Assembly (NCBI GenBank): GCA_963966185.1 | Contig: CAWZYM010000300.1 | Coordinates: 80,001-144,000, forward strand | Origin: Rhabditoides inermis | Lineage: Eukaryota > Nematoda > Chromadorea > Rhabditida > Rhabditidae | DNA length: 64,000 nt | Reading direction: 5' to 3' | Part shown: positions 38,331-54,299 of the stretch, piece after piece | Numbering within the stretch: the first letter of the stretch is position 1 | How the letters are laid out: each line of letters opens with the position of its first letter | The notes under the pieces: model-generated | Told to the model about the DNA's origin: nothing | Seen by the model: the letters and a program-made list of their open reading frames with translations, nothing else | Databases searched by the model: none | Made by a program: the position numbers and the translations under genes

Positions 38331-41300
38331 TATCAAAGTGAGAAATAAACATCTACTTATTGCATCTGAGTGAACACACCGCTTGCACGAAGACATTCGT
38401 CTTTTCTATGAAGCCACACGTCTTCATGCAAGTCTAATTTCTTATCAAAATTATAAACAAACATCTACTCATTGCATCTGAGTGAATACACCGCTTGCAC
38501 GAAGTTATTTGTTTTTTTCTATCAAGCCACACGTCTTCATGCAAGTCTAAGTTCTTATCAAAGTGATAAACAAACATCTACTTATTGTATCTGAGTGAAC
38601 ACACCGCTTCCACGAAGACATTTGTGTTTTCTATCAAGCCACACGTCTTCATGCAAGTCTAATTTCTTATCAAAGTGAGAAATAAACATCTACTTATTGC
38701 ATCTGAGTGAACACACCGCTTGCACGAAGACATTTGTCTTTTCTATGAAGCCACACGTCTTCATGCAAGTCTAATTTCTTATCAAAATTATAAACAAACA
38801 TCTACTCATTGCATCTGAGTGAATACACCGCTTGCACGAAGTTATTTGTTTTTTTCTATCAATCCACACATCTTCATGCAAGTCTAATTTCTTATCAAAA
38901 TGATAAACAAACATCTACTTATTGTATCTGAGTGAACACACCGCTTGCACGAAGACATTTGTCTTTTCTATGAAGCCACACGTCTTCATGCCAGTCTAAT
39001 TTCTTATCAAAATGATAAACAAACATGTACTTATTGCATCTGAGTGAACACACCGCTTGCACGAAGACATTTGTGTTTTCTATCAACCATACGTCTTCAT
39101 GCAAGTCTAATTTCTTATCAAAGTGAGAAATAAACATCTACTTATTGTATCTGAGTGAACACACCGCTTGCACAAATACATTTGTGTTTTCTATCCACCA
39201 TACGTCTTCATGCAAGTCTAATTTCTTATCAAAATGATAAACAAGCATCCACTTATTGTATCTGAGTGAACACACCGCTTGCACGAAGACATTTGTCTTT
39301 TCTATCAAGCCACACGTCTTCATGCAAGTCTAATTTCTTATCAAAATGATAAACAAACATCTACTTATTGTATCTGAGTGAACACACCGCTTGCACGAAG
39401 ACATTTGTCTTTTCTATGAAGCCACACGTCTTCATGCAAGTCTAATTTCTTATCAAAATTATAAACAAACATCTACTCATTGCATCTGAGTGAATACACC
39501 GCTTGCACCAAGTTATTTGTTTTTTTCTATCAAGCCACACATCTTCATGCAAGTCTAATTTCTTATCAAAATGATAAACAAACATCTACTTATTGTATCT
39601 GAGTGAACACACCGCTTGCACGAAGACATTTGTCTTTTCTATGAAGCCACACGTCTTCATGCAAGTCTAATTTCTTATCAAAAAATTAAACAAACATCTA
39701 TTTATTGTATCTGAGTGAAAACAACCCTTGCATAAAGACATTTGTGTTTTCTATCAAGCCACACGTCTTCATGCAAGTCAAATTTCTTATCAAAATGATA
39801 AACAAACATGTACTTATTGCATCTGAGTGAACACACCGCTTGCACGAAGACATTTGTCTTTTCTATGAAGCCACACGTCTTCATGCAAGTCTAATTTCTT
39901 ATCAAAATTATAAATAAACATCTACTTATTGCATCTGAGTGAACACACCGCTTGCACGAAGACATTTGTCTTTTCTATGAAGCCACACGTCTTCATGCAA
40001 GTCTAATTTCTTATCAAAGTGAGAAATAAACATCTACTTATTGTATCTGAGTAAACACACCGCTTGCACGAAGTTATTTGTTTTTTTTCTATCAAGCCAC
40101 ACGTCTTCATGCAAATCTAATTTCTTATCAAAATGATAAGCAAACATCTACTTATTGTATCTGAGTGAACACACCGCTTGCACGAAGACATTTGTTTTTT
40201 CTATCAAGCCACACGTTTTCATGCAAGTCTAATTTCTTATCAAAATGATAAACAAGCATCCACTTATTGTATCTGAGTGAACACACCGCTTGCACGAAGA
40301 CATTTGTCTTTTCTATCAAGCCACACGTCTTCATGCAAGTCTAATTTCTTATCAAAATAATAAACAAACATCTACTTATTGTATCTGAGTGAACACACCG
40401 CTTGCACGAAGACATTTGTGTTTTCTATCAAGCCACACGTCTTCATGCAAGTCTAATTTCTTATCAAAGTGAGAAATAAACATCTACTTATTGCATCTGA
40501 GTGAACACACCGCTTGCACGAAGACATTTGTGTTTTCTATCCACCATACGTCTTCATGCAAGTCTAATTTCTTATCAAAATGATAAACAAGCATCCACTT
40601 ATTGTATCTGAGTGAACACACCGCTTGCACGAAGACATTTGTCTTTTCTATCAAGCCACACGTCTTCATGCAAGTCTAATTTCTTATCAAAATGATAAAC
40701 AAACATCTACTTATTGTATCTGAGTGAACACACCGCTTGCACGAAGACATTTGTCTTTTCTATGAAGCCACACGTCTTCATGCAAGTCTAATTTTTTTTA
40801 TCAAAATTATAAACAAACATCTACTCATTGCATCTGAGTGAATACACCGCTTGCACGAAGTCATTTGTTTTTTTCTATCAAGCCACACATCTTCATGCAA
40901 GTCTAATTTCTTATCAAAATGATAAACAAACATCTACTTATTGTATCTGAGTGAACACACCGCTTGCACGAAGACATTTGTCTTTTCTATGAAGCCACAC
41001 GTCTTCATGCAAGTCTAATTTCTTATCAAAATAATAAACAAACATCTATTTATTGTATCTGAGTGAAAACAACCCTTGCATAAAGACATTTGTGTTTTCT
41101 ATCAAGCCACACGTCTTCATGCAAGTCAAATTTCTTATCAAAATGATAAACAAACATGTACTTATTGCATCTGAGTGAACACACCGCTTGAACGAAGACA
41201 TTTGTCTTTTCTATGAAGCCACACGTCTTCATGCAAGTCTAATTTCTTATCAAATTTATAAATAAACATCTACTTATTGCATCTGAGTGAACACACCGCT

Positions 41301-44300
41301 TGCACGAAGACATTTGTCTTTTCTATGAAGCCACACGTCTTCATGCAAGTCTAATTTCTTATCAAAGTGAGAAATAAACATCTACTTATTGTATCTGAGT
41401 AAACACACCGCTTGCACGAAGTTATTTGTTTTTTTTCTATCAAGCCACACGTCTTCATGCAAATCTAATTTCTTATCAAAATGATAAGCAAACATCTACT
41501 TATTGTATCTGAGTGAACACACCGCTTGCACGAAGACATTTGTCTTTTCTATCAAGCCACACGTTTTCATGCAAGTCTAATTTCTTATCAAAATGATAAA
41601 CAAGCATCCACTTATTGTATCTGAGTGAACACACCGCTTGCACGAAGACATTTGTCTTTTCTATCAAGCCACACGTCTTCATGCAAGTCTAATTTCTTAT
41701 CAAAATAATAAACAAACATCTACTTATTGTATCTGAGTGAACACACCGCTTGCACGAAGACATTTGTGTTTTCTATCAAGCCACACGTCTTCATGCAAGT
41801 CTAATTTCTAATCAAAGTGAGAAATAAACATCTACTTATTGCATCTGAGTGAACACACCGCTTGCACGAAGACATTTGTCTTTTCTATGAAGCCACACGT
41901 CTTCATGCAAGTCTAATTTCTTATCAAAATTATAAACAAACATCTACTTATTGTATCTGAGTGAACACACCGCTTGCACGAAGACATTTGTCTTTTCTAT
42001 GAAGCCACACGTCTTCATGCAAGTCTAATTTCTTATCAAAATGACAAACAAACATCTACTTATTGTATCTCAGTGAACACACCGCTTGCACGAAGACATT
42101 TGTCTTTTCTATGAAGCCACACGTCTTCATGCAAGTCTAATTTCTTATCAAAATGATAAACAAACATCTACTTATTGCATCTGAGTGAACACACCGCTTG
42201 CACGAAGACATTTGTCTTTTCTATGAAGCCACACGTCTTCATGCAAGTCTAATTTCTTATCAAAATTATAAACAAACATCTACTCATTGCATCTGAGTGA
42301 ATACACCGCTTGCACGAAGTTATTTGTTTTTTTCTATCAAGCCACACATCTTCATGCAAGTCTAATTTCTTATCAAAATGATAAACAAACATCTACTTAT
42401 TGTATCTGAGTGAACACACCGCTTGCACGAAGACATTTGTCTTTTCTATGAAGCCAAACGTCTTCATGCAAGTCTAATTTCTTATCAAAATGATAAACAA
42501 ACATGTACTTATTGCATCTGAGTGAACACACCGCTTGCACGAAGACATTTGTGTTTTATATCAACCATACGTCTTCATGCAAGTCTAATTTCTTATCAAA
42601 GTGAGAAATAAACATCTACTTATTGTATCTGAGTGAACACACCGCTTGCACGAAGTTATTTGTTTTTTTTTTCTATCAAGCCACACGTCTTCATGCAAGT
42701 CTAATTTCTTATCAAAGTGAGAAATAAACATCTACTTATTGTATCTGAGTAAACACATTGCTTGCACGAAGTTATTTGTTTTTTTTATCAAGCCACACGT
42801 CTTCATGCAAATCTAATTTCTTATCAAAATGATAAGCAAACATCTACATATTGTATCTGAGTGAACACACCGCTTGCACGAAGTTATTTGTTTTTTTCTA
42901 TCAAGCCACACGTCTTCATGCAAGTCTAATTTCTTATCAAAGTGATAAACAAACATCTACTTATTGTATCTGAGTGAACACACCGCTTGCACGAAGACAT
43001 TTGTCTTTTCTATCAAGCCACACGTCTTCATGCAAGTCTAATTTCTTATCAAAATTATAAACAAACATCTACTCATTGCATCTGAGTGAATACACCGCTT
43101 GCACGAAGTTATTTGTTTTTTTCTATCAAGCCACACGTCTTCATGCAAGTCTAATTTCTTATCAAAATGATAAACAAACATCTACTTATTGTATCTGAGT
43201 GAACACACCGCTTGCACGAAGACATTTGTCTTTTCTATGAAGCCACACGTCTTCATGCAAGTCTAATTTCTTATCAAAATTATAAACAAACATCTACTCA
43301 TTGCATCTGAGTGAATACACCGCTTGCACGAAGTTATTTGTTTTTTTCTATGAAGCCACACGTCTTCATGCAAGTCTAATTTCTTATCAAAATGATAAAC
43401 AAACATCTACTTATTGTATCTGAGTGAACACACCGCTTGCACGAAGACATTTGTCTTTTCTATGAAGCCACACGTCTTCATGCAAGTCTAATTTCTTATC
43501 AAAATAATAAACAAACATCTATTTATTGTATCTGAGTGAAAACAACCCTTGCATAAAGACATTTGTGTTTTCTATCAAGCCACACGTCTTCATGCAAGTC
43601 AAATTTCTTATCAAAATGATAAACAAACATGTACTTATTGCATCTGAGTGAACACACCGCTTGCACGAAGACATTTGTCTTTTCTATGAAGCCACACGTC
43701 TTCATGCAAGTCTAGTTTCTTATCAAATTTAAAAATAAACATCTACTTATTGCATCTGAGTGAACACACCGCTTGCACGAAGACATTTGTCTTTTCTATG
43801 AAGCCACACGTCTTCATGCAAGTCTAATTTCTTATCAAAATGATAAACAAACATCTACTTATTGCATCTGAGTGAACACACCGCTTGCACGAAGACATTT
43901 GTCTTTTCTATGAAGCCACACGTCTTCATGCAAGTCTAATTTCTTATCAAAATTATAAACAAACATCTACTCATTGCATCTGAGTGAATACACCGCTTGC
44001 ACGAAGTTATTTGTTTTTTTCTATCAAGCCACACATCTTCATGCAAGTCTAATTTCTTATCAAAATGATAAACAAACATCTACTTATTGTATCTGAGTGA
44101 ACACACCGCTTGCACGAAGACATTTGTCTTTTCTATGAAGCCAAACGTCTTCATGCAAGTCTAATTTCTTATCAAAATGATAAACAAACATGTACTTATT
44201 GCATCTGAGTGAACACACCGCTTGCACGAAGACATTTGTGTTTTATATCAACCATACGTCTTCATGCAAGTCTAATTTCTTATCAAAGTGAGAAATAAAC

Positions 44301-46566
44301 ATCTACTTATTGTATCTGAGTGAACACACCGCTTGCACGAAGTTATTTGTTTTTTTTCTATCAAGCCACACGTCTTCATGCAAGTCTAATTTCTTATCAA
44401 AGTGAGAAATAAACATCTACTTATTGTATCTGAGTAAACACATTGCTTGCACGAAGTTATTTGTTTTTTTTCTATCAAGCCACACGTCTTCATGCAAATC
44501 TAATTTCTTATCAAAATGATAAGCAAACATCTACTTATTGTATCTGAGTGAACACACCGCTTGCACAAAGTTATTTGTTTTTTTCTATCAAGCCACACGT
44601 CTTCATGCAAGTCTAATTTCTTATCAAAGTGATAAACAAACATCTACTTATTGTATCTGAGTGAACACACCGCTTGCACGAAGACATTTGTGTTTTCTAT
44701 CAAGCCACACGTCTTCATGCAAGTCTAATTTCTTATCAAAGTGAGAAATAAACATCTACTTATTGCATCTGAGTGAACACACCGCTTGCACGAAGACATT
44801 TGTCTTTTCTATGAAGCCACACGTCTTCATGCAAGTCTAATTTCTTATCAAAATTATAAACAAACATCTACTCATTGCATCTGAGTGAATACACCGCTTG
44901 CACGAAGTTATTTGTTTTTTTCTATCAAGCCACACATCTTCATGCAAGTCTAATTTCTTATCAAAATGATAAACAAACATCTACTTATTGTATCTGAGTG
45001 AACACACCGCTTGCACGAAGACATTTGTCTTTTCTATGAAGCCACACGTCTTCATGCAAGTCTAATTTCTTATCAAAATGATAAACAAACATGTACTTAT
45101 TGCATCTGAGTGAACACACCGCTTGCACGAAGACATTTGTGTTTTCTATCAACCATACGTCTTCATGCAAGTCTAATTTCTTATCAAAGTGAGAAATAAA
45201 CATCTACTTATTGTATCTGAGTGAACACACCGCTTGCACGAAGACATTTGTGTTTTCTATCCACCATACGTCTTCATGCAAGTCTAATTTCTTATCAAAA
45301 TGATAAACAAGCATCCACTTATTGTATCTGAGTGAACACACCGCTTGCACGAAGACATTTGTCTTTTCTATCAAGCCACACGTCTTCATGCAAGTCTAAT
45401 TTCTTATCAAAATGATAAACAAACATCTACTTATTGTATCTGAGTGAACAAACCGCTTGCACGAAGACTGAAGACATTTGTCTTTTCTATGAAGCCACAC
45501 GTCTTCATGCAAGTCTAATTTCTTATCAAAATTATAAACAAACATCTACTCATTGCATCTGAGTGAATACACCGCTTGCACGAAGTTATTTGTTTTTTTC
45601 TATCAAGCCACACATCTTCATGCAAGTCTAATTTCTTATCAAAATGATAAACAAACATCTACTTATTGTATCTGAGTGAACACACCGCTTGCACGAAGAC
45701 ATTTGTCTTTTCTATGAAGCCACACGTCTTCATGCAAGTCTAATTTCTTATCAAAATAATAAACAAACATCTATTTATTGTATCTGAGTGAAAACAACCC
45801 TTGCATAAAGACATTTGTGTTTTCTATCAAGCCACACGTCTTCATGCAAGTCAAATTTCTTATCAAAATGATAAACAAACAAACATCTACTCATTGCATC
45901 TGAGTGAATACACCGCTTGCACGAAGTTATTTGTTTTTTTCTATCAAGCCACACATCTTCATGCAAGTCTAATTTCTTATCAAAATGATAAACAAACATC
46001 TACTTATTGTATCTGAGTGAACACACCGCTTGCACGAAGACATTTGTCTTTTCTATGAAGCCACACGTCTTCATGCAAGTCTAATTTCTTATCAAAATAA
46101 TAAACAAACATCTATTTATTGTATCTGAGTGAAAACAACCCTTGCATAAAGACATTTGTGTTTTCTATCAAGCCACACGTCTTCATGCAAGTCAAATTTC
46201 TTATCAAAATGATAAACAAACATGTACTTATTGCATCTGAGTGAACACACCGCTTGCACGAAGACATTTGTCTTTTCTATGAAGCCACACGTCTTCATGC
46301 AAGTCTAATTTCTTATCAAATTTATAAATAAACATCTACTTATTGCATCTGAGTGAACACACCGCTTGCACGAAGACATTTGTCTTTTCTATGAAGCCAC
46401 ACGTCTTCATGCAAGTCTAATTTCTTATCAAAGTGAGAAATAAACATCTACTTATTGTATCTGAGTAAACACACCGCTTGCACGAAGTTATTTGTTTTTT
46501 TTTTCTATCAAGCCACACGTCTTCATGCAAATCTAATTTCTTATCAAATGATAAGCAAACATCTAC

Positions 46567-49500
46567 TTATTGTATCTGAGTGAACACACCGCTTGCACGA
46601 AGACATTTGTCTTTTCTATCAAGCCACACGTTTTCATGCAAGTCTAATTTCTTATCAAAATGATAAACAAGCATCCACTTATTGTATCTGAGTGAACACA
46701 CCGCTTGCACGAAGACATTTGTCTTTTCTATCAAGCCACACGTCTTCATGCAAGTCTAATTTCTTATCAAAATAATAAACAAACATCTACTTATTGTATC
46801 TGAGTGAACACACCGCTTGCACGAAGACATTTGTGTTTTCTATCAAGCCACACGTCTTCATGCAAGTCTAATTTCTAATCAAAGTGAGAAATAAACATCT
46901 ACTTATTGCATCTGAGTGAACACACCGCTTGCACGAAGACATTTGTCTTTTCTATGAAGCCACACGTCTTCATGCAAGTCTAATTTCTTATCAAAATTAT
47001 AAACAAACATCTACTTATTGTATCTGAGTGAACACACCGCTTGCACGAAGACATTTGTCTTTTCTATGAAGCCACACGTCTTCATGCAAGTCTAATTTCT
47101 TATCAAAATGACAAACAAACATCTACTTATTGTATCTCAGTGAACACACCGCTTGCACGAAGACATTTGTCTTTTCTATGAAGCCACACGTCTTCATGCA
47201 AGTCTAATTTCTTATCAAAATGATAAACAAACATCTACTTATTGCATCTGAGTGAACACACCGCTTGCACGAAGACATTTGTCTTTTCTATGAAGCCACA
47301 CGTCTTCATGCAAGTCTAATTTCTTATCAAAATTATAAACAAACATCTACTCATTGCATCTGAGTGAATACACCGCTTGCACGAAGTTATTTGTTTTTTT
47401 CTATCAAGCCACACATCTTCATGCAAGTCTAATTTCTTATCAAAATGATAAACAAACATCTACTTATTGTATCTGAGTGAACACACCGCTTGCACGAAGA
47501 CATTTGTCTTTTCTATGAAGCCAAACGTCTTCATGCAAGTCTAATTTCTTATCAAAATGATAAACAAACATGTACTTATTGCATCTGAGTGAACACACCG
47601 CTTGCACGAAGACATTTGTGTTTTATATCAACCATACGTCTTCATGCAAGTCTAATTTCTTATCAAAGTGAGAAATAAACATCTACTTATTGTATCTGAG
47701 TGAACACACCGCTTGCACGAAGTTATTTGTTTTTTTTTTCTATCAAGCCACACGTCTTCATGCAAGTCTAATTTCTTATCAAAGTGAGAAATAAACATCT
47801 ACTTATTGTATCTGAGTAAACACACCGCTTGCACGAAGTTATTTGTTTTTTTTCTATCAAGCCACACGTCTTCATGCAAATCTAATTTCTTATCAAAATG
47901 ATAAGCAAACATCTACTTATTGTATCTGAGTGAACACACCGCTTGCACGAAGACATTTGTCTTTTCTATCAAGCCACACGTTTTCATGCAAGTCTAATTT
48001 CTTATCAAAATGATAAACAAGCATCCACTTATTGTATCTGAGTGAACACACCGCTTGCACGAAGACATTTGTCTTTTCTATCAAGCCACACGTCTTCATG
48101 CAAGTCTAATTTCTTATCAAAATAATAAACAAACATCTACTTATTGTATCTGAGTGAACACACCGCTTGCACGAAGACATTTGTGTTTTCTATCAAGCCA
48201 CACGTCTTCATGCAAGTCTAATTTCTAATCAAAGTGAGAAATAAACATCTACTTGTTGCATCTGAGTGAACACACCGCTTGCACGAAGACATTTGTCTTT
48301 TCTATGAAGCCACACGTCTTCATGCAAGTCTAATTTCTTATCAAAATTATAAACAAACATCTACTTATTGTATCTGAGTGAACACACCGCTTGCACGAAG
48401 ACATTTGTCTTTTCTATGAAGCCACACGTCTTCATGCAAGTCTAATTTCTTATCAAAATGACAAACAAACATCTACTTATTGTATCTCAGTGAACACACC
48501 GCTTGCACGAAGACATTTGTCTTTTCTATGAAGCCACACGTCTTCATGCAAGTCTAATTTCTTATCAAAATGATAAACAAACATCTACTTATTGCATCTG
48601 AGTGAACACACCGCTTGCACGAAGACATTTGTCTTTTCTATGAAGCCACACGTCTTCATGCAAGTCTAATTTCTTATCAAAATTATAAACAAACATCTAC
48701 TCATTGCATCTGAGTGAATACACCGCTTGCACGAAGTTATTTGTTTTTTTCTATCAAGCCACACATCTTCATGCAAGTCTAATTTCTTATCAAAATGATA
48801 AACAAACATCTACTTATTGTATCTGAGTGAACACACCGCTTGCACGAAGACATTTGTCTTTTCTATGAAGCCAAACGTCTTCATGCAAGTCTAATTTCTT
48901 ATCAAAATGATAAACAAACATGTACTTATTGCATCTGAGTGAACACACCGCTTGCACGAAGACATTTGTGTTTTATATCAACCATACGTCTTCATGCAAG
49001 TCTAATTTCTTATCAAAGTGAGAAATAAACATCTACTTATTGTATCTGAGTGAACACACCGCTTGCACGAAGTTATTTGTTTTTTTTCTATCAAGCCACA
49101 CGTCTTCATGCAAGTCTAATTTCTTATCAAAGTGAGAAATAAACATCTACTTATTGTATCTGAGTAAACACACCGCTTGCACGAAGTTATTTGTTTTTTT
49201 TCTATCAAGCCACACGTCTTCATGCAAATCTAATTTCTTATCAAAATGATAAGCAAACATCTACTTATTGTATCTGAGTGAACACACCGCTTGCACGAAG
49301 ACATTTGTCTTTTCTATCAAGCCACACGTTTTCATGCAAGTCTAATTTCTTATCAAAATGATAAACAAGCATCCACTTATTGTATCTGAGTGAACACACC
49401 GCTTGCACGAAGGACATTTGTCTTTTCTATCAAGCCACACGTCTTCATGCAAGTCTAATTTCTTATCAAAATAATAAACAAACATCTACTTATTGTATCT

Positions 49501-51628
49501 GAGTGAACACACCGCTTGCACGAAGACATTTGTCTTTTCTATGAAGCCACACGTCTTCATGCAAGTCTAATTTCTTATCAAAATGATAAACAAACATCTA
49601 CTTATTGCATCTGAGTGAACACACCGCTTGCACGAAGACATTTGTCTTTTCTATGAAGCCACACGTCTTCATGCAAGTCTAATTTCTTATCAAAATTATA
49701 AACAAACATCTACTCATTGCATCTGAGTGAATACACCGCTTGCACGAAGTTATTTGTTTTTTTCTATCAAGCCACACATCTTCATGCAAGTCTAATTTCT
49801 TATCAAAATGATAAACAAACATCTACTTATTGTATCTGAGTGAACACACCGCTTGCACGAAGACATTTGTCTTTTCTATGAAGCCAAACGTCTTCATGCA
49901 AGTCTAATTTCTTATCAAAATGATAAACAAACATGTACTTATTGCATCTGAGTGAACACACCGCTTGCACGAAGACATTTGTGTTTTATATCAACCATAC
50001 GTCTTCATGCAAGTCTAATTTCTTATCAAAGTGAGAAATAAACATCTACTTATTGTATCTGAGTGAACACACCGCTTGCACGAAGTTATTTGTTTTTTTT
50101 CTATCAAGCCACACGTCTTCATGCAAGTCTAATTTCTTATCAAAGTGAGAAATAAACATCTACTTATTGTATCTGAGTAAACACACCGCTTGCACGAAGT
50201 TATTTGTTTTTTTTCTATCAAGCCACACGTCTTCATGCAAATCTAATTTCTTATCAAAATGATAAGCAAACATCTACTTATTGTATCTGAGTGAACACAC
50301 CGCTTGCACGAAGACATTTGTCTTTTCTATCAAGCCACACGTTTTCATGCAAGTCTAATTTCTTATCAAAATGATAAACAAGCATCCACTTATTGTATCT
50401 GAGTGAACACACCGCTTGCACGAAGACATTTGTCTTTTCTATCAAGCCACACGTCTTCATGCAAGTCTAATTTCTTATCAAAATAATAAACAAACATCTA
50501 CTTATTGTATCTGAGTGAACACACCGCTTGCACGAAGACATTTGTGTTTTCTATCAAGCCACACGTCTTCATGCAAGTCTAATTTCTAATCAAAGTGAGA
50601 AATAAACATCTACTTATTGCATCTGAGTGAACACACCACTTGCACGAAGACATTTGTCTTTTCTATGAAGCCACACGTCTTCATGCAAGTCTAATTTCTT
50701 ATCAAAATTATAAACAAACATCTACTTATTGTATCTGAGTGAACACACCGCTTGCACGAAGACATTTGTCTTTTCTATGAAGCCACACGTCTTCATGCAA
50801 GTCTAATTTCTTATCAAAATGACAAACAAACATCTACTTATTGTATCTCAGTGAACACACCGCTTGCACGAAGACATTTGTCTTTTCTATGAAGCCACAC
50901 GTCTTCATGCAAGTCTAATTTCTTATCAAAATGATAAACAAACATCTACTTATTGCATCTGAGTGAACACACCGCTTGCACGAAGACATTTGTCTTTTCT
51001 ATGAAGCCACACGTCTTCATGCAAGTCTAATTTCTTATCAAAATTATAAACAAACATCTACTCATTGCATCTGAGTGAATACACCGCTTGCACGAAGTTA
51101 TTTGTTTTTTTCTATCAAGCCACACATCTTCATGCAAGTCTAATTTCTTATCAAAATGATAAACAAACATCTACTTATTGTATCTGAGTGAACACACCGC
51201 TTGCACGAAGACATTTGTCTTTTCTATGAAGCCAAACGTCTTCATGCAAGTCTAATTTCTTATCAAAATGATAAACAAACATGTACTTATTGCATCTGAG
51301 TGAACACACCGCTTGCACGAAGACATTTGTGTTTTATATCAACCATACGTCTTCATGCAAGTCTAATTTCTTATCAAAGTGAGAAATAAACATCTACTTA
51401 TTGTATCTGAGTGAACACACCGCTTGCACGAAGTTATTTGTTTTTTTTTTCTATCAAGCCACACGTCTTCATGCAAGTCTAATTTCTTATCAAAGTGAGA
51501 AATAAACATCTACTTATTGTATCTGAGTAAACACATTGCTTGCACGAAGTTATTTGTTTTTTTTTCTATCAAGCCACACGTCTTCATGCAAATCTAATTT
51601 CTTATCAAAATGATAAGCAAACATCTAC
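46567..51628. repeat. HOR-C, 12-monomer units (about 1,350 bp) with one 9-monomer form
   Basis: The AATGATAAGCAAAC monomer recurs near 46,552, 47,900, 49,250, 50,262 and 51,612, giving steps of about 1,350, 1,350, 1,011 and 1,351 bp. The 1,011-bp unit lacks three monomers. A single inserted G (CGAAGGACATTTG near 49,411) marks one copy. Confidence 0.75.
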
Positions 51629-54299
51629 TTATTGTATCTGAGTGAACACACCGCTTGCACGAAGACATTTGTCTTTTCTATCAAGCCACACGTCTTCATG
51701 CAAGTCTAATTTCTTATCAAAATGATAAACAAGCATCCACTTATTGTATCTGAGTGAACACACCGCTTGCACGAAGACATTTGTCTTTTCTATCAAGCCA
51801 CACGTCTTCATGCAAGTCTAATTTCTTATCAAAATGATAAACAAACATCTACTTATTGTATCTGAGTGAACACACCGCTTGCACGAAGACATTTGTCTTT
51901 TCTATGAAGCCACACATCTTCATGCAAGTCTAATTTCTTATCAAAATTATAAACAAACATCTACTCATTGCATCTGAGTGAACACACCGCTTGCACGAAG
52001 ACATTTGTCTTTTCTATGAAGCCACACGTCTTCATGCAAGTCTAATTTCTTATCAAAATAATAAACAAACATCTATTTATTGTATCTGAGTGAAAACAAC
52101 CCTTGCATAAAGACATTTGTGTTTTCTATCAAGCCACACGTCTTCATGCAAGTCAAATTTCTTATCAAAATGATAAACAAACATGTACTTATTGCATCTG
52201 AGTGAACACACCGCTTGCACGAAGACATTTGTCTTTTCTATGAAGCCACACGTCTTCATGCAAGTCTAATTTCTTATCAAAATTATAAATAAACATCTAC
52301 TTATTGCATCTGAGTGAACACACCGCTTGCACGAAGACATTTGTCTTTTCTATGAAGCCACACGTCTTCATGCAAGTCTAATTTCTTATCAAAGTGAGAA
52401 ATAAACATCTACTTATTGCATCTGAGTGAACACACCGCTTGCACGAAAACATTTGTCTTTTCTATGAAGCCACACGTCTTCATGCAAGTCTAATTTCTTA
52501 TCAAAATAATAAACAAACATCTACTTATTGTATCTGAGTGAACACACCGCTTGCACGAAGACATTTGTGTTTTCTATCAAGCCACACGTCTTCATGCAAG
52601 TCTAATTTCTTATCAAAGTGAGAAATAAACATCTACTTATTGCATCTGAGTGAACACACCGCTTGCACGAAGACATTTGTCTTTTCTATGAAGCCACACG
52701 TCTTCATGCAAGTCTAATTTCTTATCAAAATGACAAACAAACATCTACTTATTGTATCTCAGTGAACACACCGCTTGCACGAAGACATTTGTCTTTTCTA
52801 TGAAGCCACACGTCTTCATGCAAGTCTAATTTCTTATCAAAATGATAAACAAACATCTACTTATTGCATCTGAGTGAACACACCGCTTGCACGAAGACAT
52901 TTGTCTTTTCTATGAAGCCACACGTCTTCATGCAAGTCTAATTTCTTATCAAAATTATAAACAAACATCTACTCATTGCATCTGAGTGAATACACCGCTT
53001 GCACGAAGTTATTTGTTTTTTTCTATCAAGCCACACATCTTCATGCAAGTCTAATTTCTTATCAAAATGATAAACAAACATCTACTTATTGTATCTGAGT
53101 GAACACACCGCTTGCACGAAGACATTTGTCTTTTCTATGAAGCCAAACGTCTTCATGCAAGTCTAATTTCTTATCAAAATGATAAACAAACATGTACTTA
53201 TTGCATCTGAGTGAACAAACCGCTTGCACGAAGACATTTGTGTTTTATATCAACCATACTACGTCTTCATGCAAGTCTAATTTCTTATCAAAGTGAGAAA
53301 TAAACATCTACTTATTGTATCTGAGTGAACACACCGCTTGCACGAAGTTATTTGTTTTTTTTTCTATCAAGCCACACGTCTTCATGCAAGTCTAATTTCT
53401 TATCAAAGTGAGAAATAAACATCTACTTATTGTATCTGAGTAAACACATTGCTTGCACGAAGTTATTTGTTTTTTTCTATCAAGCCACACGTCTTCATGC
53501 AAATCTAATTTCTTATCAAAATGATAAGCAAACATCTACTTATTGTATCTGAGTGAACACACCGCTTGCACGAAGACATTTGTCTTTTCTATCAAGCCAC
53601 ACGTCTTCATGCAAGTCTAATTTCTTATCAAAATGATAAACAAGCATTCACTTATTGTATCTGAGTGAACACACCGCTTGCACGAAGACATTTGTCTTTT
53701 CTATCAAGCCACACGTCTTCATGCAAGTCTAATTTCTTATCAAAATGATAAACAAACATCTACTTATTGTATCTGAGTGAACACACCGCTTGCACGAAGA
53801 CATTTGTCTTTTCTATGAAGCCACACATCTTCATGCAAGTCTAATTTCTTATCAAAATTATAAACAAACATCTACTCATTGCATCTGAGTGAACACACCG
53901 CTTGCACGAAGACATTTGTCTTTTCTATGAAGCCACACGTCTTCATGCAAGTCTAATTTCTTATCAAAATAATAAACAAACATCTACTTATTGTATCTGA
54001 GTGAACACACCGCTTGCACGAAGACATTTGTGTTTTCTATCAAGCCACACGTCTTCATGCAAGTCTAATTTCTTATCAAAGTGAGAAATAAACATCTACT
54101 TATTGCATCTGAGTGAACACACCGCTTGCACGAAGACATTTGTCTTTTCTATGAAGCCACACGTCTTCATGCAAGTCTAATTTCTTATCAAAATTATAAA
54201 TAAACATCTACTTATTGCATCTGAGTGAACACACCGCTTGCACGAAGACATTTGTCTTTTCTATGAAGCCACACGTCTTCATGCAAGTCTAATTTCTTA

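Larger units (their letters stand above)
20111..39700. repeat. Satellite block B: about 2,573/2,350-bp HOR domain
   Basis: New monomer types, AAAGTGAGAAATAA and CTACTCATTG followed by GAATACACC, appear here and alternate with monomers shared with block A (GCAAAAAAAC, CAATTATAATTTC, GCAGGAAG). The GCAAAAAAAC monomer recurs near 20,362, 22,935 and 25,285, giving steps of 2,573 and 2,350 bp. The right boundary is gradual and placed only approximately. Confidence 0.75.
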
